A stretch of 64,000 nucleotides of DNA from Pseudomonas sp. UBA2684 (GCA_002354655.1 DELY01000003.1:1-64000); one strand, 5' to 3'. Numbered from the stretch's first letter, positions 7,533-16,276 are shown. Notes: generated by a model from the sequence alone, not told the origin. Program-made: numbers and translations.

Positions 7533-8306
7533 TTAGCGATTGCTGGACATGAATTGTTTACAGCGTGCCGAGTTCGGGGTGTCGAACACCTGCTCGGGCG
7601 AACCCTGTTCCTCCACCAGGCCCTGATGGAGGAACACCACTTCACTGGAAACCTGACGGGCAAAGCCCATTTCGTGGGTCACCAGCAGCATGGTGCGGCC
7701 TTCCTCGGCGAGCGCGCGAATCACATTAAGCACTTCTTGTACCATCTCCGGGTCGAGTGCCGAGGTCGGCTCATCGAACAGGATCACTTTCGGCTGCATG
7801 GCCAAGGTGCGGGCAATCGCCGCGCGTTGTTGCTGGCCGCCGGACAATTGGTTCGGGTACACGTGGCGCTTGTCGGAGATGCCGACCTTGGCCAGCAGCG
7901 CCTCGGCGCGCTCGGTGGCTTCAGCCTTGCTCAGGCCGAGCACGCGGCGCGGCGCCTCGATGATGTTGTCGAGTACGCTCATGTGTGGCCACAGATTGAA
8001 ATTCTGGAAGACGAAGCCCAGTTCGCTGCGCAGGCGATTGATCTGCTTGCCATCGGCGGCGACCAGGTCGCCATGCTTGCCGGGTTTGAGCTTGAGCTCT
8101 TCGCCGGCGACGATGATCTGCCCCTGATTGGGGTTTTCCAGCAGGTTGATGCAGCGCAGGAAGGTCGACTTGCCGGAGCCGGACGAGCCGAGGATGGAGA
8201 TCACATCGCCATCGCGCGCGGTTAGGGAAATGCCCTTGAGCACTTCGAGGTCGCCGTAGCGTTTGTGCAGATTACGGATTTCCAGCGCGGGCGCAGCCTC
8301 GGCCAT
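7533..8306 (-). CDS. Basic amino acid ABC transporter ATPase (HisP/AotP type)
   Basis: A 257-residue ATP-binding subunit with Walker A GSSGSGKST, Q-loop FQNFNLWPHM, signature LSGGQQQRAAIA, Walker B VILFDEPTSALD and switch histidine THEMGF. The LKPGKHGDLVAADGKQI insertion is typical of HisP-type ATPases. It energises uptake through the two permeases downstream. It is the first gene of a four-gene leftward operon (ATPase, binding protein, two permeases), an order I recall from P. aeruginosa PA5152-PA5155. Confidence 0.93.
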   Translation of the reverse strand: MAEAAPALEIRNLHKRYGDLEVLKGISLTARDGDVISILGSSGSGKSTFLRCINLLENPNQGQIIVAGEELKLKPGKHGDLVAADGKQINRLRSELGFVFQNFNLWPHMSVLDNIIEAPRRVLGLSKAEATERAEALLAKVGISDKRHVYPNQLSGGQQQRAAIARTLAMQPKVILFDEPTSALDPEMVQEVLNVIRALAEEGRTMLLVTHEMGFARQVSSEVVFLHQGLVEEQGSPEQVFDTPNSARCKQFMSSNR

Positions 8307-8531
8307 GGGGTGTCCTCTTCTTGTGCGGGTGCGCTCAGGCGTTACGTGGCCTTCCTGGCGAGCGCCAAGCTAGCATAGCGTTTCGCTGACCGCCAAGCCG
8401 TTTACTGGCCATGCAAGGCCGCGTGGCCGTGGGTGTCGCCTCGCCGCAGTTGGCTGTCGCGCCGATGCAATTTGCTTGGCCGCTCGCCCCTGTGGAATAG
8501 CCCGGTGCAGGAGCGTGAAATCGCAAGCAAT

Positions 8532-8567
8532 AAAAAACCCCAAGGAATTATCTTCGCTTGGGGTTTT
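8532..8567 (-). terminator. Intrinsic terminator, probably the original tRNA-Phe terminator
   Basis: Perfect 11-bp arms (8534-8544 and 8557-8567, AAAACCCCAAG type) with a 12-nt loop and T-rich flanks on both strands. It lies immediately beyond the left 33-bp repeat of the tRNA-Phe island, where the native terminator of the tRNA would stand before insertion. Confidence 0.7.
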
Positions 8568-8576
8568 CGGTATTAG

Positions 8577-8609
8577 TGGTGCCCAGGGACGGAATCGAAC
8601 CGCCGACAC
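8577..8609 (-). repeat. Left attachment repeat (copy of the tRNA-Phe 3' end)
   Basis: These 33 bp are identical to 12292-12324, the 3' end of tRNA-Phe including the CCA and the T-arm. The match stops at both sides (differing bases before 8577 and after 8609). This is the displaced attachment half left by integration of the island. Confidence 0.9.
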
Positions 8610-8669
8610 TGGTAGGTATTAGCTAAACCCAGGGTTGCCGCTGCTTTCGAGGCAGGTAAGCGGCTCGAA

Positions 8670-8690
8670 GTGTACCTGTTTTGCGTACCA
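8670..8690 (+). repeat. Left arm-type site pair (island end)
   Basis: Two 7-mers, GTGTACC and GCGTACC, are spaced 13 bp start to start. The 21-bp unit matches 12197-12217 near the other island end with only four differences in the same orientation. The position 60 bp inside the attachment repeat suggests an accessory binding site for the integrase. Confidence 0.5.
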
Positions 8691-8704
8691 ATTGTCTCGT
8701 CAGG

Positions 8705-9190
8705 CTAGATCAGTGGGACGCTTGAGGGGATGCAGTGGAGCTCATAGGTAAGGTGTTTGGGGAGAGGGGCACCATGCAGATTAGTCCACTTGATTAAGGT
8801 TTCTTCCTTTAGTGATCTTGTGTAGCTAAGGCTTCCAGATATTCTGTTGAGATTAAATGTTCCGTGGTTTGAAAGTGCATGTATTTTGGTTTCGCTAACT
8901 TCTATATCTTGGAATGATGTTGTTTCTTCTGGGGTGGTAATTAAATTTTCAGAGAGGTCAATTTTCCATGTCTCTGGGGGAGTGATTGCCCAGTAGCCAA
9001 CTCCACTCATGGCGAGGTCTTGAAGGTATTTATTTTGAATATTGCTTATGTCTGCTGGTGGTGGGGAGTATACCTCTAATAGATTGATTTCTGGTCTGTC
9101 CGTTAGGCTGCATTTTAAATAGATGCTATCCGCAAATAGTTGGGGTGATAGGGTTGTGAGGATTAAGAAGGGGATGTACTTGTTGTGCAT
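8705..9190 (-). CDS. Secreted hypothetical protein, island cargo
   Basis: A 161-residue protein from an ATG at 9190, preceded by AAGGA at a good distance; a longer frame from a TTG at 9211 is less likely. Residues 1-20 are a signal peptide (MHNKYIPFLILTTLSPQLFA). Mature protein has two cysteines, one near the start (YLKCSLTD) and one near the end (YELHCIPSS), which could form a disulphide in the periplasm. No family recognised. Base composition is clearly AT-rich compared with neighbours, a sign of transfer. It is the only non-recombinase gene on the island. Confidence 0.65.
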   Translation of the reverse strand: MHNKYIPFLILTTLSPQLFADSIYLKCSLTDRPEINLLEVYSPPPADISNIQNKYLQDLAMSGVGYWAITPPETWKIDLSENLITTPEETTSFQDIEVSETKIHALSNHGTFNLNRISGSLSYTRSLKEETLIKWTNLHGAPLPKHLTYELHCIPSSVPLI

Positions 9191-9503
9191 TGCAATATCC
9201 TTATTATTCAAAATGGTGTCGGCCTAAATATGTCAGGCTCACTTGAGGGAGTGCCTAATGCTTAGAGGTCGAATTGCTCCCCCGCCTTCTCTGCCCATCT
9301 CTACCAGTCGCTGCCTCTTTGGCTCTTACTGCTCGTCCTTTTGGCATGGTGCTGCGGTGGAGTAGACGTGGTCAAGCAGCTGCTAGTCGGTCATTAGAGG
9401 GCAATGAGTGCTGGCATTTATCATACTGTTGACGAGCGTCTATTGTTTGATATTGTGCGGTCTACGGTTTGATAACAGCAGCTTGCGCTGCCAGGAGTAG
9501 GGC
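9191..9503. other. Intergenic region with possible recombinase sites
   Basis: No gene is seen between the secreted protein and the serine recombinase. Two direct GTTTGATA copies (9445-9452 and 9467-9474), 22 bp or about two helical turns apart, lie 30-60 bp upstream of the recombinase start. They could be resolvase-type binding sites or operators; this is a guess from position only. Confidence 0.3.
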
Positions 9504-10220
9504 GTGAATGTTGTTGCTTACTATCGGGTATCTACGGCTCGGCAGGGAGAGTCGGGGCTTGGTCTTGATGCGCAGCGGGAGTACGTTCGGATAGCAGCTA
9601 AGCAGAACGGCTGGGATGTGATAGCTGCTTTTGAGGATAGTGAGTCTGGCGCTGTAGCTCCCGAGAGTCGGGGGCAGTGCCGAGCGGCGTTGGCAATGTG
9701 TCGGGAGGTTGGGGCCATCTTGGTCGTGGCTAAGCTAGATCGCTTGAGTCGTGATGTAGAGCATATTGCGGGGTTGCTGAAACTGGTGGATTTCAAGGTG
9801 GCCACCATGCCGAATGCAGATAAATTCCAACTCCATCTCTATGCGGCATTGGCTGAGCAAGAGAGGGAGTTTATATCCAGACGTACCAAGGATGCTCTGG
9901 CTTCCTTGAAGGCGCGCGCAGAGGCCGGTGATGCGGATGCACAAGCTAAGGTGGAGCGTCGCACAGCGGGCCGTATAGCAGCTAACAGGGCGGGTAACGG
10001 AGCCGCTGTCCAGGCGGTGAAGGCCAATGCAGATCAGTACGCGCAAGGGATGCGTAGCGAGGTCAAGGCGGCCTTGTTCGATGGGGTGAATACTTTGCAG
10101 GGGTTGGCTGACTGGCTGAATGCCGGTGGGCACAGGACTGCGCGCGGTGCAGTGTTCACGGCTACTGCTGTTAGTCGTCTGATACAGCGTTTGGGCATGT
10201 CAATTTCTGCAAGCAATTGA
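9504..10220 (+). CDS. Serine recombinase (resolvase/invertase family)
   Basis: A 238-residue protein starting at GTG with AGGAG 7 bp upstream. The N-terminal resolvase domain shows YYRVSTARQ with the catalytic Ser10, then GLDAQRE, and LDRLSRD (78-84) of the active site, and later ALAEQEREFISRRT. The C-terminal part (about 150-238) is a short DNA-binding region ending with a likely HTH (GLADWLNAGGHRTARG). It is much shorter than large phage integrases. On an island that already has a tyrosine integrase its role may be inversion or resolution, or it may be a second integrated element. Confidence 0.88.
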   Translation: MNVVAYYRVSTARQGESGLGLDAQREYVRIAAKQNGWDVIAAFEDSESGAVAPESRGQCRAALAMCREVGAILVVAKLDRLSRDVEHIAGLLKLVDFKVATMPNADKFQLHLYAALAEQEREFISRRTKDALASLKARAEAGDADAQAKVERRTAGRIAANRAGNGAAVQAVKANADQYAQGMRSEVKAALFDGVNTLQGLADWLNAGGHRTARGAVFTATAVSRLIQRLGMSISASN

Positions 10221-10444
10221 ATTGACCCATCTACAGGAAATAGAGCATGCGTACTGCAACCGGCGATCACAGCCGACCTATACCCAGGCCTTAGTGCCAG
10301 GGGTAGGGGGTAGTTGATCCGAGGGCAGCAGGGTGAGCGAGCTGCTAAGCGAGCGATCAGCGATGTGAGTTACCAGAACAGCCCCTAGAGACGACTCTCC
10401 CATCAATCTATATTGGGGGGAGTTTGAGGGGGGATCTGTCTTAG

Positions 10445-12196
10445 CTACAGAATGGCTGGCACTGGGGGAAGCTTCCGCAGCTCCTCGGCTATTCGGCTGA
10501 GTGGCATGCATCCGTATTCCCTGCTGACGCTGCCGTCAGTGTGGCCGGTGATCGCGTCGTGTATGTCTTCGGGTATGCCTGCCTGTCTGCATAGCGTTTT
10601 GAATGTGTGGCGAAAGCCGTGGGCCGGGCTGGCGGTGCTGTCTAGGTTGACGGTCTTACGAAGATAGTTAGCCCAGGCCTTGCCCCAATTCACACTGTAG
10701 TAGCCACCTGGGTTGGGTTTGAGCATAGGGAATAGCTGTCCATCGGCTGCCTGGCTGCCGCTGTATTCGAGGAAGCCGAGGGTGATGAGGTCGTCATGTA
10801 ATGGCACCATTCTGCGGCTGCCTTGATTCTTCACTGTGCGGCCCGCATCGGCCTCTTCCTGCGCCGCCAGGATAGAAAGGCAGGGTACCCCTGCCTCATC
10901 GGTCAAAACGTCTCTGGCGGCGAGCTGGGCAAGCTCCTCGCGCCTTGCCCCGGTGTAGTACATGAGCAAGGGGAGCCAGTAGAAGGCCTGTCCAAAATCA
11001 CTGCGAGGCAGCCGCCATCCATCCTTGGTAAATGCTGGACTGCTGAATATCTTGAGTAGTTCCTTTGCTGAATAGTCTTTGCGGCGTCGAGCGCCTTTGG
11101 TGCTTGCTGCTCTTCCTGCCGCCTTGGCGATGCCGGAGGCTTCGATGGGATTCTCTTTGATCCAGTCCATGCGAACGGCATGGCCAAGAACGGCTGATAT
11201 TGCGCTGAGTTTGTTGTGTACCGTTGCGGGCGATAACGTTGGTAGCTGTTCTGCTTCGGCCTTGGCTATCAGCTCCGGAGCTGTAAGGCTTCCTGCCCCC
11301 TTGGCCTTTGTCGGGAACCTGGCAAGTTTTGCCCTGTAGTCTTGAATCGTCCCTCTGTCGATCTTGTTGAGGGGGAGGTTGCCGAACAGTTCGATGAAGC
11401 GGCGAACGGTGCTTCCGAACTCGCTCAGGGTTTTGTTGGTGCTGCGGTTGTCGCCATCGTCTAGCCGCTTGGCTTCGCTATAAGCTTGGAATAGCTCAAG
11501 TAATGTTTTGCTCTTGGTTGGTGCTTGTGCGATGGATAAGGGCTCTGCATCTAAAACCTTGGGCTGGGTGATCCAGTCGCCGCTATCTCGAAGCTTTGCT
11601 ATGTCGGATAGGTGAAGCAGGTGACTCCAAAATGCATCGCATAGATCTATCAGCGGGCGGCTGTCGGCGGCGGGGGTGGGTATGTTTTCTGCCTTCAGGG
11701 TGCGGAGTACATACGGTAGTGCTGTTTCGCGGGGGTCAAGATCGAAGCCTTCTTCTGTGGCGAAACGCAAGCTTTCCCAAGGCTGATGCTCTATGGCTCC
11801 GTGGGGTGTCTCGTGGCTGGTTGACGTGCCTTGTAGCAAGAAGACTTTGAAGTCCCCGGTTTGCTCCAATTGTTGTAGCTCTGATCTGAACCAGCGTGCA
11901 GCAAGTTGTTGAATATCTCGGGCGTTCAGTAGAGGGGTGCCCGATAGCTGTGCCCGTGCGAGGGAGAATGCCTCTTCGCTCTTGCACCATTCAGCGGCAA
12001 AGCGTGCCTTCGCTTCAATGGGGTCGCGTGTCTGTAGTGATCGCTTGTACTCGCGGCCAAGAGTAGCTTGCAGCCCTTCGGGGGCGCGGCGGCGAATGTA
12101 ATACACGCCAGTCGTTGGGTGCTTGAAGGGTTGGGCCATGAAGGAACGGCTACGGAGTTTGGATGATCCGGTGATGATACGGCTGGAAGGGTGCAT
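10445..12196 (-). CDS. Tyrosine site-specific integrase of the tRNA-Phe island
   Basis: A 583-residue integrase. The N-terminal segment (FKHPTTGVYYIRRRAPEGLQ, about 24-43) is of the DUF6538 type found at the start of many Pseudomonas integrases. The core-binding domain spans about 230-350. The catalytic domain carries Arg418 (YTGARREEL), His526 and Arg529 (HGFRH), His552 (ITGHTDG) and the nucleophile Tyr561 (SREYG). It starts about 95 bp from tRNA-Phe, reading away from it, the usual place for the integrase that made the insertion. The start could be Met20 (12139), which begins the conserved part; the first Met has the better ribosome binding site (AGGCGG). Confidence 0.92.
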   Translation of the reverse strand: MHPSSRIITGSSKLRSRSFMAQPFKHPTTGVYYIRRRAPEGLQATLGREYKRSLQTRDPIEAKARFAAEWCKSEEAFSLARAQLSGTPLLNARDIQQLAARWFRSELQQLEQTGDFKVFLLQGTSTSHETPHGAIEHQPWESLRFATEEGFDLDPRETALPYVLRTLKAENIPTPAADSRPLIDLCDAFWSHLLHLSDIAKLRDSGDWITQPKVLDAEPLSIAQAPTKSKTLLELFQAYSEAKRLDDGDNRSTNKTLSEFGSTVRRFIELFGNLPLNKIDRGTIQDYRAKLARFPTKAKGAGSLTAPELIAKAEAEQLPTLSPATVHNKLSAISAVLGHAVRMDWIKENPIEASGIAKAAGRAASTKGARRRKDYSAKELLKIFSSPAFTKDGWRLPRSDFGQAFYWLPLLMYYTGARREELAQLAARDVLTDEAGVPCLSILAAQEEADAGRTVKNQGSRRMVPLHDDLITLGFLEYSGSQAADGQLFPMLKPNPGGYYSVNWGKAWANYLRKTVNLDSTASPAHGFRHTFKTLCRQAGIPEDIHDAITGHTDGSVSREYGCMPLSRIAEELRKLPPVPAIL

Positions 12197-12217
12197 GTGT
12201 ACCGCCTTTGTGTACCA
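12197..12217 (+). repeat. Right arm-type site pair (island end)
   Basis: Two GTGTACC copies 13 bp apart, the counterpart of 8670-8690. It overlaps the ribosome-binding region of the integrase gene, so binding here could also limit integrase expression. Confidence 0.5.
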
Positions 12218-12246
12218 GATAAGGCGGGCTTAGCTATGTCCCAGAA

Positions 12247-12280
12247 ACAAAAAACCCCTGACTCCGTTAGGAATCAAGGG
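12247..12280 (-). terminator. tRNA-Phe terminator supplied by the island
   Basis: An 11-bp stem with G-U pairs (12255-12265 with 12270-12280), GTTA-type loop and a T run on the minus strand directly follows the tRNA-Phe 3' end. It lies inside the island repeats, so it came with the element. Confidence 0.7.
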
Positions 12281-12291
12281 CTTAGATGTAA

Positions 12292-12367
12292 TGGTGCCCA
12301 GGGACGGAATCGAACCGCCGACACGGGGATTTTCAATCCCCTGCTCTACCGACTGAGCTACCTGGGC
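12292..12367 (-). tRNA. tRNA-Phe(GAA)
   Basis: A 76-nt cloverleaf on the minus strand: acceptor GCCCAGG/CCTGGGC, D-arm AGCTCAGTCGGTAGAGC, anticodon stem-loop GGGGATTGAAAATCCCC with anticodon GAA, T-arm CGGTTCGATTCCG, encoded CCA. Its last 33 bp form the right attachment repeat of the island, so the gene was restored by integration. Confidence 0.95.
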
Positions 12368-12378
12368 AACGGGGCGCT

Positions 12379-12407
12379 ATTAGACGGATTTGCCGGGTAG
12401 GTGTCAA
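12379..12407 (-). promoter_or_regulatory. tRNA-Phe promoter
   Basis: On the minus strand a perfect -35 TTGACA (12402-12407) and -10 TCTAAT (12379-12384) are 17 bp apart, about 11 bp upstream of the tRNA 5' end. Confidence 0.75.
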
Positions 12408-12480
12408 GCGTGAGTTTGAGAAATATTTAATTAATACGGGCGGTTAGGTTCGGGTGCTGGGAAAAGGCCGGTGGTGCTGG

Positions 12481-12546
12481 GTAGCCCGGATGCAGTCCCG
12501 GGAGACTTTTCAGGTGCCGGGTTTTCCCGGATTCCATCCGGGTTAC
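12481..12546. repeat. REP-like palindromic pair
   Basis: GTAGCCCGGATGCAGTCCCGG at the left and a related inverted copy (CCGGATTCCATCCGGGTTAC) at the right form the head-to-tail arrangement of Pseudomonas REP doublets. Confidence 0.6.
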
Positions 12547-12569
12547 GACGGTGCTGCGGGGCGGCGGTC

Positions 12570-12643
12570 GTGGGAGGGGTTGGGCGGCATCCGCTTTAGC
12601 CGCGACTGTGCTTGAGGCATGTCGCCGCTAAAGCGCCTCCCAC
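12570..12643. repeat. REP-like palindrome pair
   Basis: GTGGGAGG with CGCTTTAGCCGCGAC on the left is mirrored by GTCGCCGCTAAAGCGCCTCCCAC on the right. It is a second REP class, next to the first, downstream of yggX. Confidence 0.6.
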
Positions 12644-12651
12644 AGTACGAG

Positions 12652-12924
12652 CTATGCGCTGGGTGGCACGTAGCCTTCCGCTTGGGCGTATTCCTCGCCG
12701 GAGAGGAACTTGTCCATCTCGGCTTGGAGGAACTTGCGGTCTTCGGCGTTCATCATGTTCAGGCGCCGTTCGTTGATCAGCAGGGTCTGGTGTTTCTGCC
12801 ACTCGTCCCAGGCTTGCTTGGAGACGTTGTTGAAGATGTCTTCGCCTTTGGCGCCTGGGTAGGGCGGGCGATCCAGGCCGGGTAGTTCCTGTTTGTGTTT
12901 GCGGCACTGTACGGTGCGGGTCAT
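12652..12924 (-). CDS. yggX: Fe(2+)-trafficking protein YggX
   Basis: A 90-residue protein, the usual size of the YggX family, beginning [20 protein letters not shown] and containing the conserved cysteine in VQCRKHKQ, then [20 protein letters not shown] and the C-terminal YVPP. It protects iron-sulfur enzymes from oxidative damage. The ATG at 12922-12924 is chosen over a GTG one codon upstream because it overlaps the mutY stop (TGATG). Sitting directly after mutY, which encodes an iron-sulfur enzyme, is the well-known arrangement in gamma-proteobacteria. Confidence 0.95.
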   Translation of the reverse strand: MTRTVQCRKHKQELPGLDRPPYPGAKGEDIFNNVSKQAWDEWQKHQTLLINERRLNMMNAEDRKFLQAEMDKFLSGEEYAQAEGYVPPSA

Positions 12925-13988
12925 CACGGTTCTCCAGTTGCGAGTGCATCGGCCGCGCGCTTCAGCAGTTTCTTCACTGGGGCGGCGAGGCCCAGGCGCG
13001 GCGGGGTGGCGAGGTTATACCAGAGCCAGTCGGCCTCGGCCACGCTGTTGGGCGCGGCTTCGACCTCGATCAGCCAGGGTTCGATGGCCAGTTGGAAGTG
13101 GCTGAAGGTGTGGGTCAGGCCGCCCAGTTCGCGGCGGCTGCCCAGGCGCAGGGCGTGCTGGCTGGCCAGTGTTTCCAGGGCGTGCAAGTCGTCCAGCTCC
13201 GGCAGGCTCCAGAGGCCGCCCCACAGGCCGCTGGCTGGCCTGCGGTAGAGCAGGATGGCGCCGTCGCGGTTGGCCAGGAGCGGCATCAGGGTGCGTTTCT
13301 GCGGCAGCGCCTTGCGCGGCTTGGGAATCGGGTAGCGAATCTCCAGGCCGAGCATGTGCGCCTGGCAGCCGCGTTGCAGTGGGCAGAGCAGGCAGCTGGG
13401 TTTGCTGCGGGTACAGAGCGTGGCGCCGAGGTCCATCATCGCCTGGGTGTAGTGGTTCACCCGGGCGTGCGGGGTGAAGCGCTCGGCGACGTCCCATAGC
13501 TGTTTGGCGACCTTTGGTTCGCCGGGATAACCCTCTTGCGCGACGTAGCGCGCCAGCACACGCTTGACGTTGCCGTCGAGGATCGCTGCGCGCAGGCCCA
13601 TGCTCAGGCTGGCGATGGCGCCGGCGGTGGAGCGGCCGATGCCAGGCAGGGCGGTGAGCGCGTCGACATCGCGGGGGAACTCGCCGGCGTGCTCGGCCAT
13701 GACGATCTGCGCGGTCTTTTGCAGGTTGCGCGCGCGGGTGTAGTAACCCAGCCCGGTCCACAGGTGCAGCACTTCGTCCGCGGGCGCCGCGGCCAGGGCC
13801 TGCACCGTTGGTAGGGCCGCCATAAAGCGGTCGAAGTAACCGAGCACGGTGCTGACCTGGGTCTGTTGCAACATGATTTCCGAGACCCACACGCGGTAGG
13901 GCGTGATGCCCTGTTGCCAGGGCAGGTCCTTGCGCCCGTGGCGGTCGTACCAGTCGAGTACTGCGGCGGAGAACTGTTCCGGGCTCAT
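12924..13988 (-). CDS. mutY: Adenine DNA glycosylase MutY
   Basis: A 354-residue enzyme that removes adenine mispaired with 8-oxoguanine. Catalytic Glu37 ([11 protein letters not shown]) and Asp138 ([11 protein letters not shown]) are present, as is the helix-hairpin-helix ([12 protein letters not shown]). The four iron-sulfur cysteines appear as [17 protein letters not shown]. The C-terminal part is a NUDIX-like 8-oxoG recognition domain ([19 protein letters not shown]). A longer frame exists upstream, but the ATG at 13988 overlaps the stop of the asmA-like gene by 4 bp (ATGA) and matches the family start. Confidence 0.95.
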   Translation of the reverse strand: MSPEQFSAAVLDWYDRHGRKDLPWQQGITPYRVWVSEIMLQQTQVSTVLGYFDRFMAALPTVQALAAAPADEVLHLWTGLGYYTRARNLQKTAQIVMAEHAGEFPRDVDALTALPGIGRSTAGAIASLSMGLRAAILDGNVKRVLARYVAQEGYPGEPKVAKQLWDVAERFTPHARVNHYTQAMMDLGATLCTRSKPSCLLCPLQRGCQAHMLGLEIRYPIPKPRKALPQKRTLMPLLANRDGAILLYRRPASGLWGGLWSLPELDDLHALETLASQHALRLGSRRELGGLTHTFSHFQLAIEPWLIEVEAAPNSVAEADWLWYNLATPPRLGLAAPVKKLLKRAADALATGEP

Positions 13989-16216
13989 CGGTTGAACAAG
14001 CCCTTGAGTGCGTCTTTCAGTTCCGGGCTGACCTTGTCGCCGAGTTTCTCTTCGAGCTTCTCGTTGAGCTTGTTGCCGGCCAGTTTGGCGGCGACCTTGC
14101 CCATGCCGTCCTGGTCCAGGCGGCAGGCTTTGGCGCCGAGCTCCAGCGGGCCACGGCAGCGCAGCGGCCATTCGATGCCGACGTAGCGCTCGTTAACCTG
14201 GCAGGCCGGGTCGGGCATGGCGCGCTGGTCGCCTTCGAGGGTGATGCCGACACGGTAGTCCAGGCCCAGCACGCGCAGGTCGAGGTCGCCGTTGCCGCTG
14301 ACCGCAAGGCCAGGGATGCGCGCCTTGAGGTCGGGGTTGTTGGCCACGCCGTTGCGCAGGGTCAGGTTGCCTTGCAGGGTCTCGAATGGCGTGTCTTTGC
14401 CGCGTGGATCGCCGCTCAGGGCTTTGCGGTTGAGCGTGGCGATGCCTCGGCACAGTTGCTGCTCGAGGTTGGCGTCGACCAGCACGCCGTCGTTGAGCAG
14501 GAAGCTGGCGGTGCCGTTGAGGCCGTCGATCCAGGCTTTCTGGCTGTTACCGCTGGTGCTCAGGTTGGCTTGAAAGTCGAGCAGGCCCTTGAGTGGCGCG
14601 GGTTGCTCGTCGCTCTTGAGGAATGGCTCGACAGGGATGCGGCTCAGGCGCTTTTGCACGCTTAGCAGCGGGATAGCGGGGCGTGTGTCGATGCTCGCTT
14701 TGGCCTCGAACGAGCCGTTGCCGAGGCTGCCGCGGGCGTCTTCGAGGGTCAGCAGGCCGCCTAGGCTCTTGGCCTTGAGGCTGAAGTTGCTGATCGCCTG
14801 CTGCTTCACTGTCAGTTGGTCGAGGCCCAGGGCTACATGCAGGTCGAGCGTACGCAGTTGTTCGATCGGCAGCAGCGGTGCGGCGCTCCAGGCTTGCTGG
14901 GTCGGCGCGTTGGGCAGCGGTGTGCTGCCGTTCTGTCCGGCGCTGGCGACGCTTTGTTTGACCTCTGCGGTGCGGGCGGCGCTGGCGCTTTTGGCGTCCG
15001 GGTTTTTCCCCGGCAGATAGCGGTCGAGGTCCAGGCGGTCGCCCTTGAGCTGCACGCGCAGGGCTTGCTTGGCAAAGTCGGCGACGGCGATCTGCCCGCT
15101 GAAGCTGCTGTCGTCGAGCTGCAACTTCAGGTCTTCCAGGGTCAGGCTGTTCGCGGTGCCGTTCAGGCGGGTGACCAGTTCGAACTGGCCGAGGGTTTTA
15201 TCGTCCTGCATCGGCGGCAATTTCTGGCCGATGCCGCTGAGGAACTCGCGCAGGTTGAGCGGGGCGATGGACAGGCCACCGGTCAATTTGGGGGCTTTAT
15301 CGAGGTCGCGGACTTTCAGCTCGCCGAGGGCGCGCAGTTGGTTGGCCGAGAGTTTCAGGCCATTCCATTCGGCGACCTGGGCGGCCAGATCGACCAGCAA
15401 TTGGCCCTGCACGGCGTAGGTCAGGGTCTGCCCGTCGAATGGTTCGCCAGAGGCTTCGCCGGAGAGTTTGGCGTCTTCCAACTGGTAGCGTTTGAGGGCG
15501 CGGTCGAAACGCAACTCGCCCTGCAACTCGCTGCGCGCGCGCATGACCGGCTGGTTGGTGCCGAAGAAGGCGCTGAGTTTGACCGGAATATTCGCCCCTT
15601 CGCGGATTGCTCCGGTGGTCAGCTGGATGCTTTCGGCGCTGAATTGCTGGCCTTTCTGCGCGTCGCGGTAGTCGATGCGTGCGCTGTTGACGATCAGGCT
15701 GTCGATATCCAGCTTGATCGGCGTGTCGCTTGCGGTCGGCTCGCCGCTGGCGCTATCGGGCGTGGCGGGCGTGCTGTCGGCGCTTGCCGTTGGGCTCGGG
15801 GCCGCCGGTTTGGCTGGGCGGCCGACGTCTTCCCAGTTGCCACGGCCTTTTTCGTCGCGCTGCAAATTGAGGTTGAGGCCGTCGATGCGGATGTCGCTCA
15901 TCTGCACTTCTTTGCGCAGCAGCGGCAGCACGCGCACTGACAGGCCGAGCAGGCGCAGGTCGGCGAACGGTTGTTCGGGCGTGGTGGCGCTGGCCAGGGT
16001 GGCGTCGGTCAGTTCCAGGCCGAGCCAGGGAAACAGGCTCCAGCCGATGTCGCCGTTGAGGGTCAGTTCCAGGTTGGCCTTTTCCCGGGCCAGCTGGCGA
16101 ATTTCGTCTTTGTAGTCGTTGGGATCGAACAGGTGGGTCAGGGCAAAGCCCAGGGCCACGATGATCAGCAACAGTCCGAGGAAAAACAGACCCAGGATTT
16201 TGCCGAGCGCTTTCAT
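13985..16216 (-). CDS. AsmA family protein
   Basis: A 743-residue protein with one N-terminal membrane helix (about 8-29, [20 protein letters not shown]) and a long periplasmic part. The start ([11 protein letters not shown], then [19 protein letters not shown]) is the conserved AsmA N-terminal domain, and a C-terminal AsmA_2 region follows (near [20 protein letters not shown]). Residues about 135-170 are a proline/alanine/serine-rich linker. AsmA-like proteins form long grooves thought to move phospholipids to the outer membrane. It is upstream of and translationally coupled to mutY. Confidence 0.9.
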   Translation of the reverse strand: MKALGKILGLFFLGLLLIIVALGFALTHLFDPNDYKDEIRQLAREKANLELTLNGDIGWSLFPWLGLELTDATLASATTPEQPFADLRLLGLSVRVLPLLRKEVQMSDIRIDGLNLNLQRDEKGRGNWEDVGRPAKPAAPSPTASADSTPATPDSASGEPTASDTPIKLDIDSLIVNSARIDYRDAQKGQQFSAESIQLTTGAIREGANIPVKLSAFFGTNQPVMRARSELQGELRFDRALKRYQLEDAKLSGEASGEPFDGQTLTYAVQGQLLVDLAAQVAEWNGLKLSANQLRALGELKVRDLDKAPKLTGGLSIAPLNLREFLSGIGQKLPPMQDDKTLGQFELVTRLNGTANSLTLEDLKLQLDDSSFSGQIAVADFAKQALRVQLKGDRLDLDRYLPGKNPDAKSASAARTAEVKQSVASAGQNGSTPLPNAPTQQAWSAAPLLPIEQLRTLDLHVALGLDQLTVKQQAISNFSLKAKSLGGLLTLEDARGSLGNGSFEAKASIDTRPAIPLLSVQKRLSRIPVEPFLKSDEQPAPLKGLLDFQANLSTSGNSQKAWIDGLNGTASFLLNDGVLVDANLEQQLCRGIATLNRKALSGDPRGKDTPFETLQGNLTLRNGVANNPDLKARIPGLAVSGNGDLDLRVLGLDYRVGITLEGDQRAMPDPACQVNERYVGIEWPLRCRGPLELGAKACRLDQDGMGKVAAKLAGNKLNEKLEEKLGDKVSPELKDALKGLFNR

Positions 16217-16276
16217 GGACGAATCCTTGTTTGAATGACTGGATAGAAGAGGGCACGAGTATAGCGCCGACCGTGT

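Larger units (their letters stand above)
8577..12324. mobile_element. Small integrative island in tRNA-Phe
   Basis: A region of about 3.7 kb between perfect 33-bp repeats, the right one inside the functional tRNA-Phe gene. It carries a tyrosine integrase next to the tRNA, a serine recombinase and a single cargo-like gene. Paired 21-bp sites near both ends (8670-8690 and 12197-12217) look like integrase arm sites. No replication, conjugation or phage structural genes are present, so it is either a minimal or decayed island that depends on helpers. Confidence 0.85.

Noticed and set aside
10221-10444. Possible small gene between the two recombinases
   Set aside because: Frames of up to 78 codons are opposite-strand shadows of the recombinase ends without start signals.
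14816-15940. A 374-codon frame antisense to the asmA-like gene
   Set aside because: Mirror of AsmA codon bias; composition full of Gln, Val and Ala without recognisable motif.
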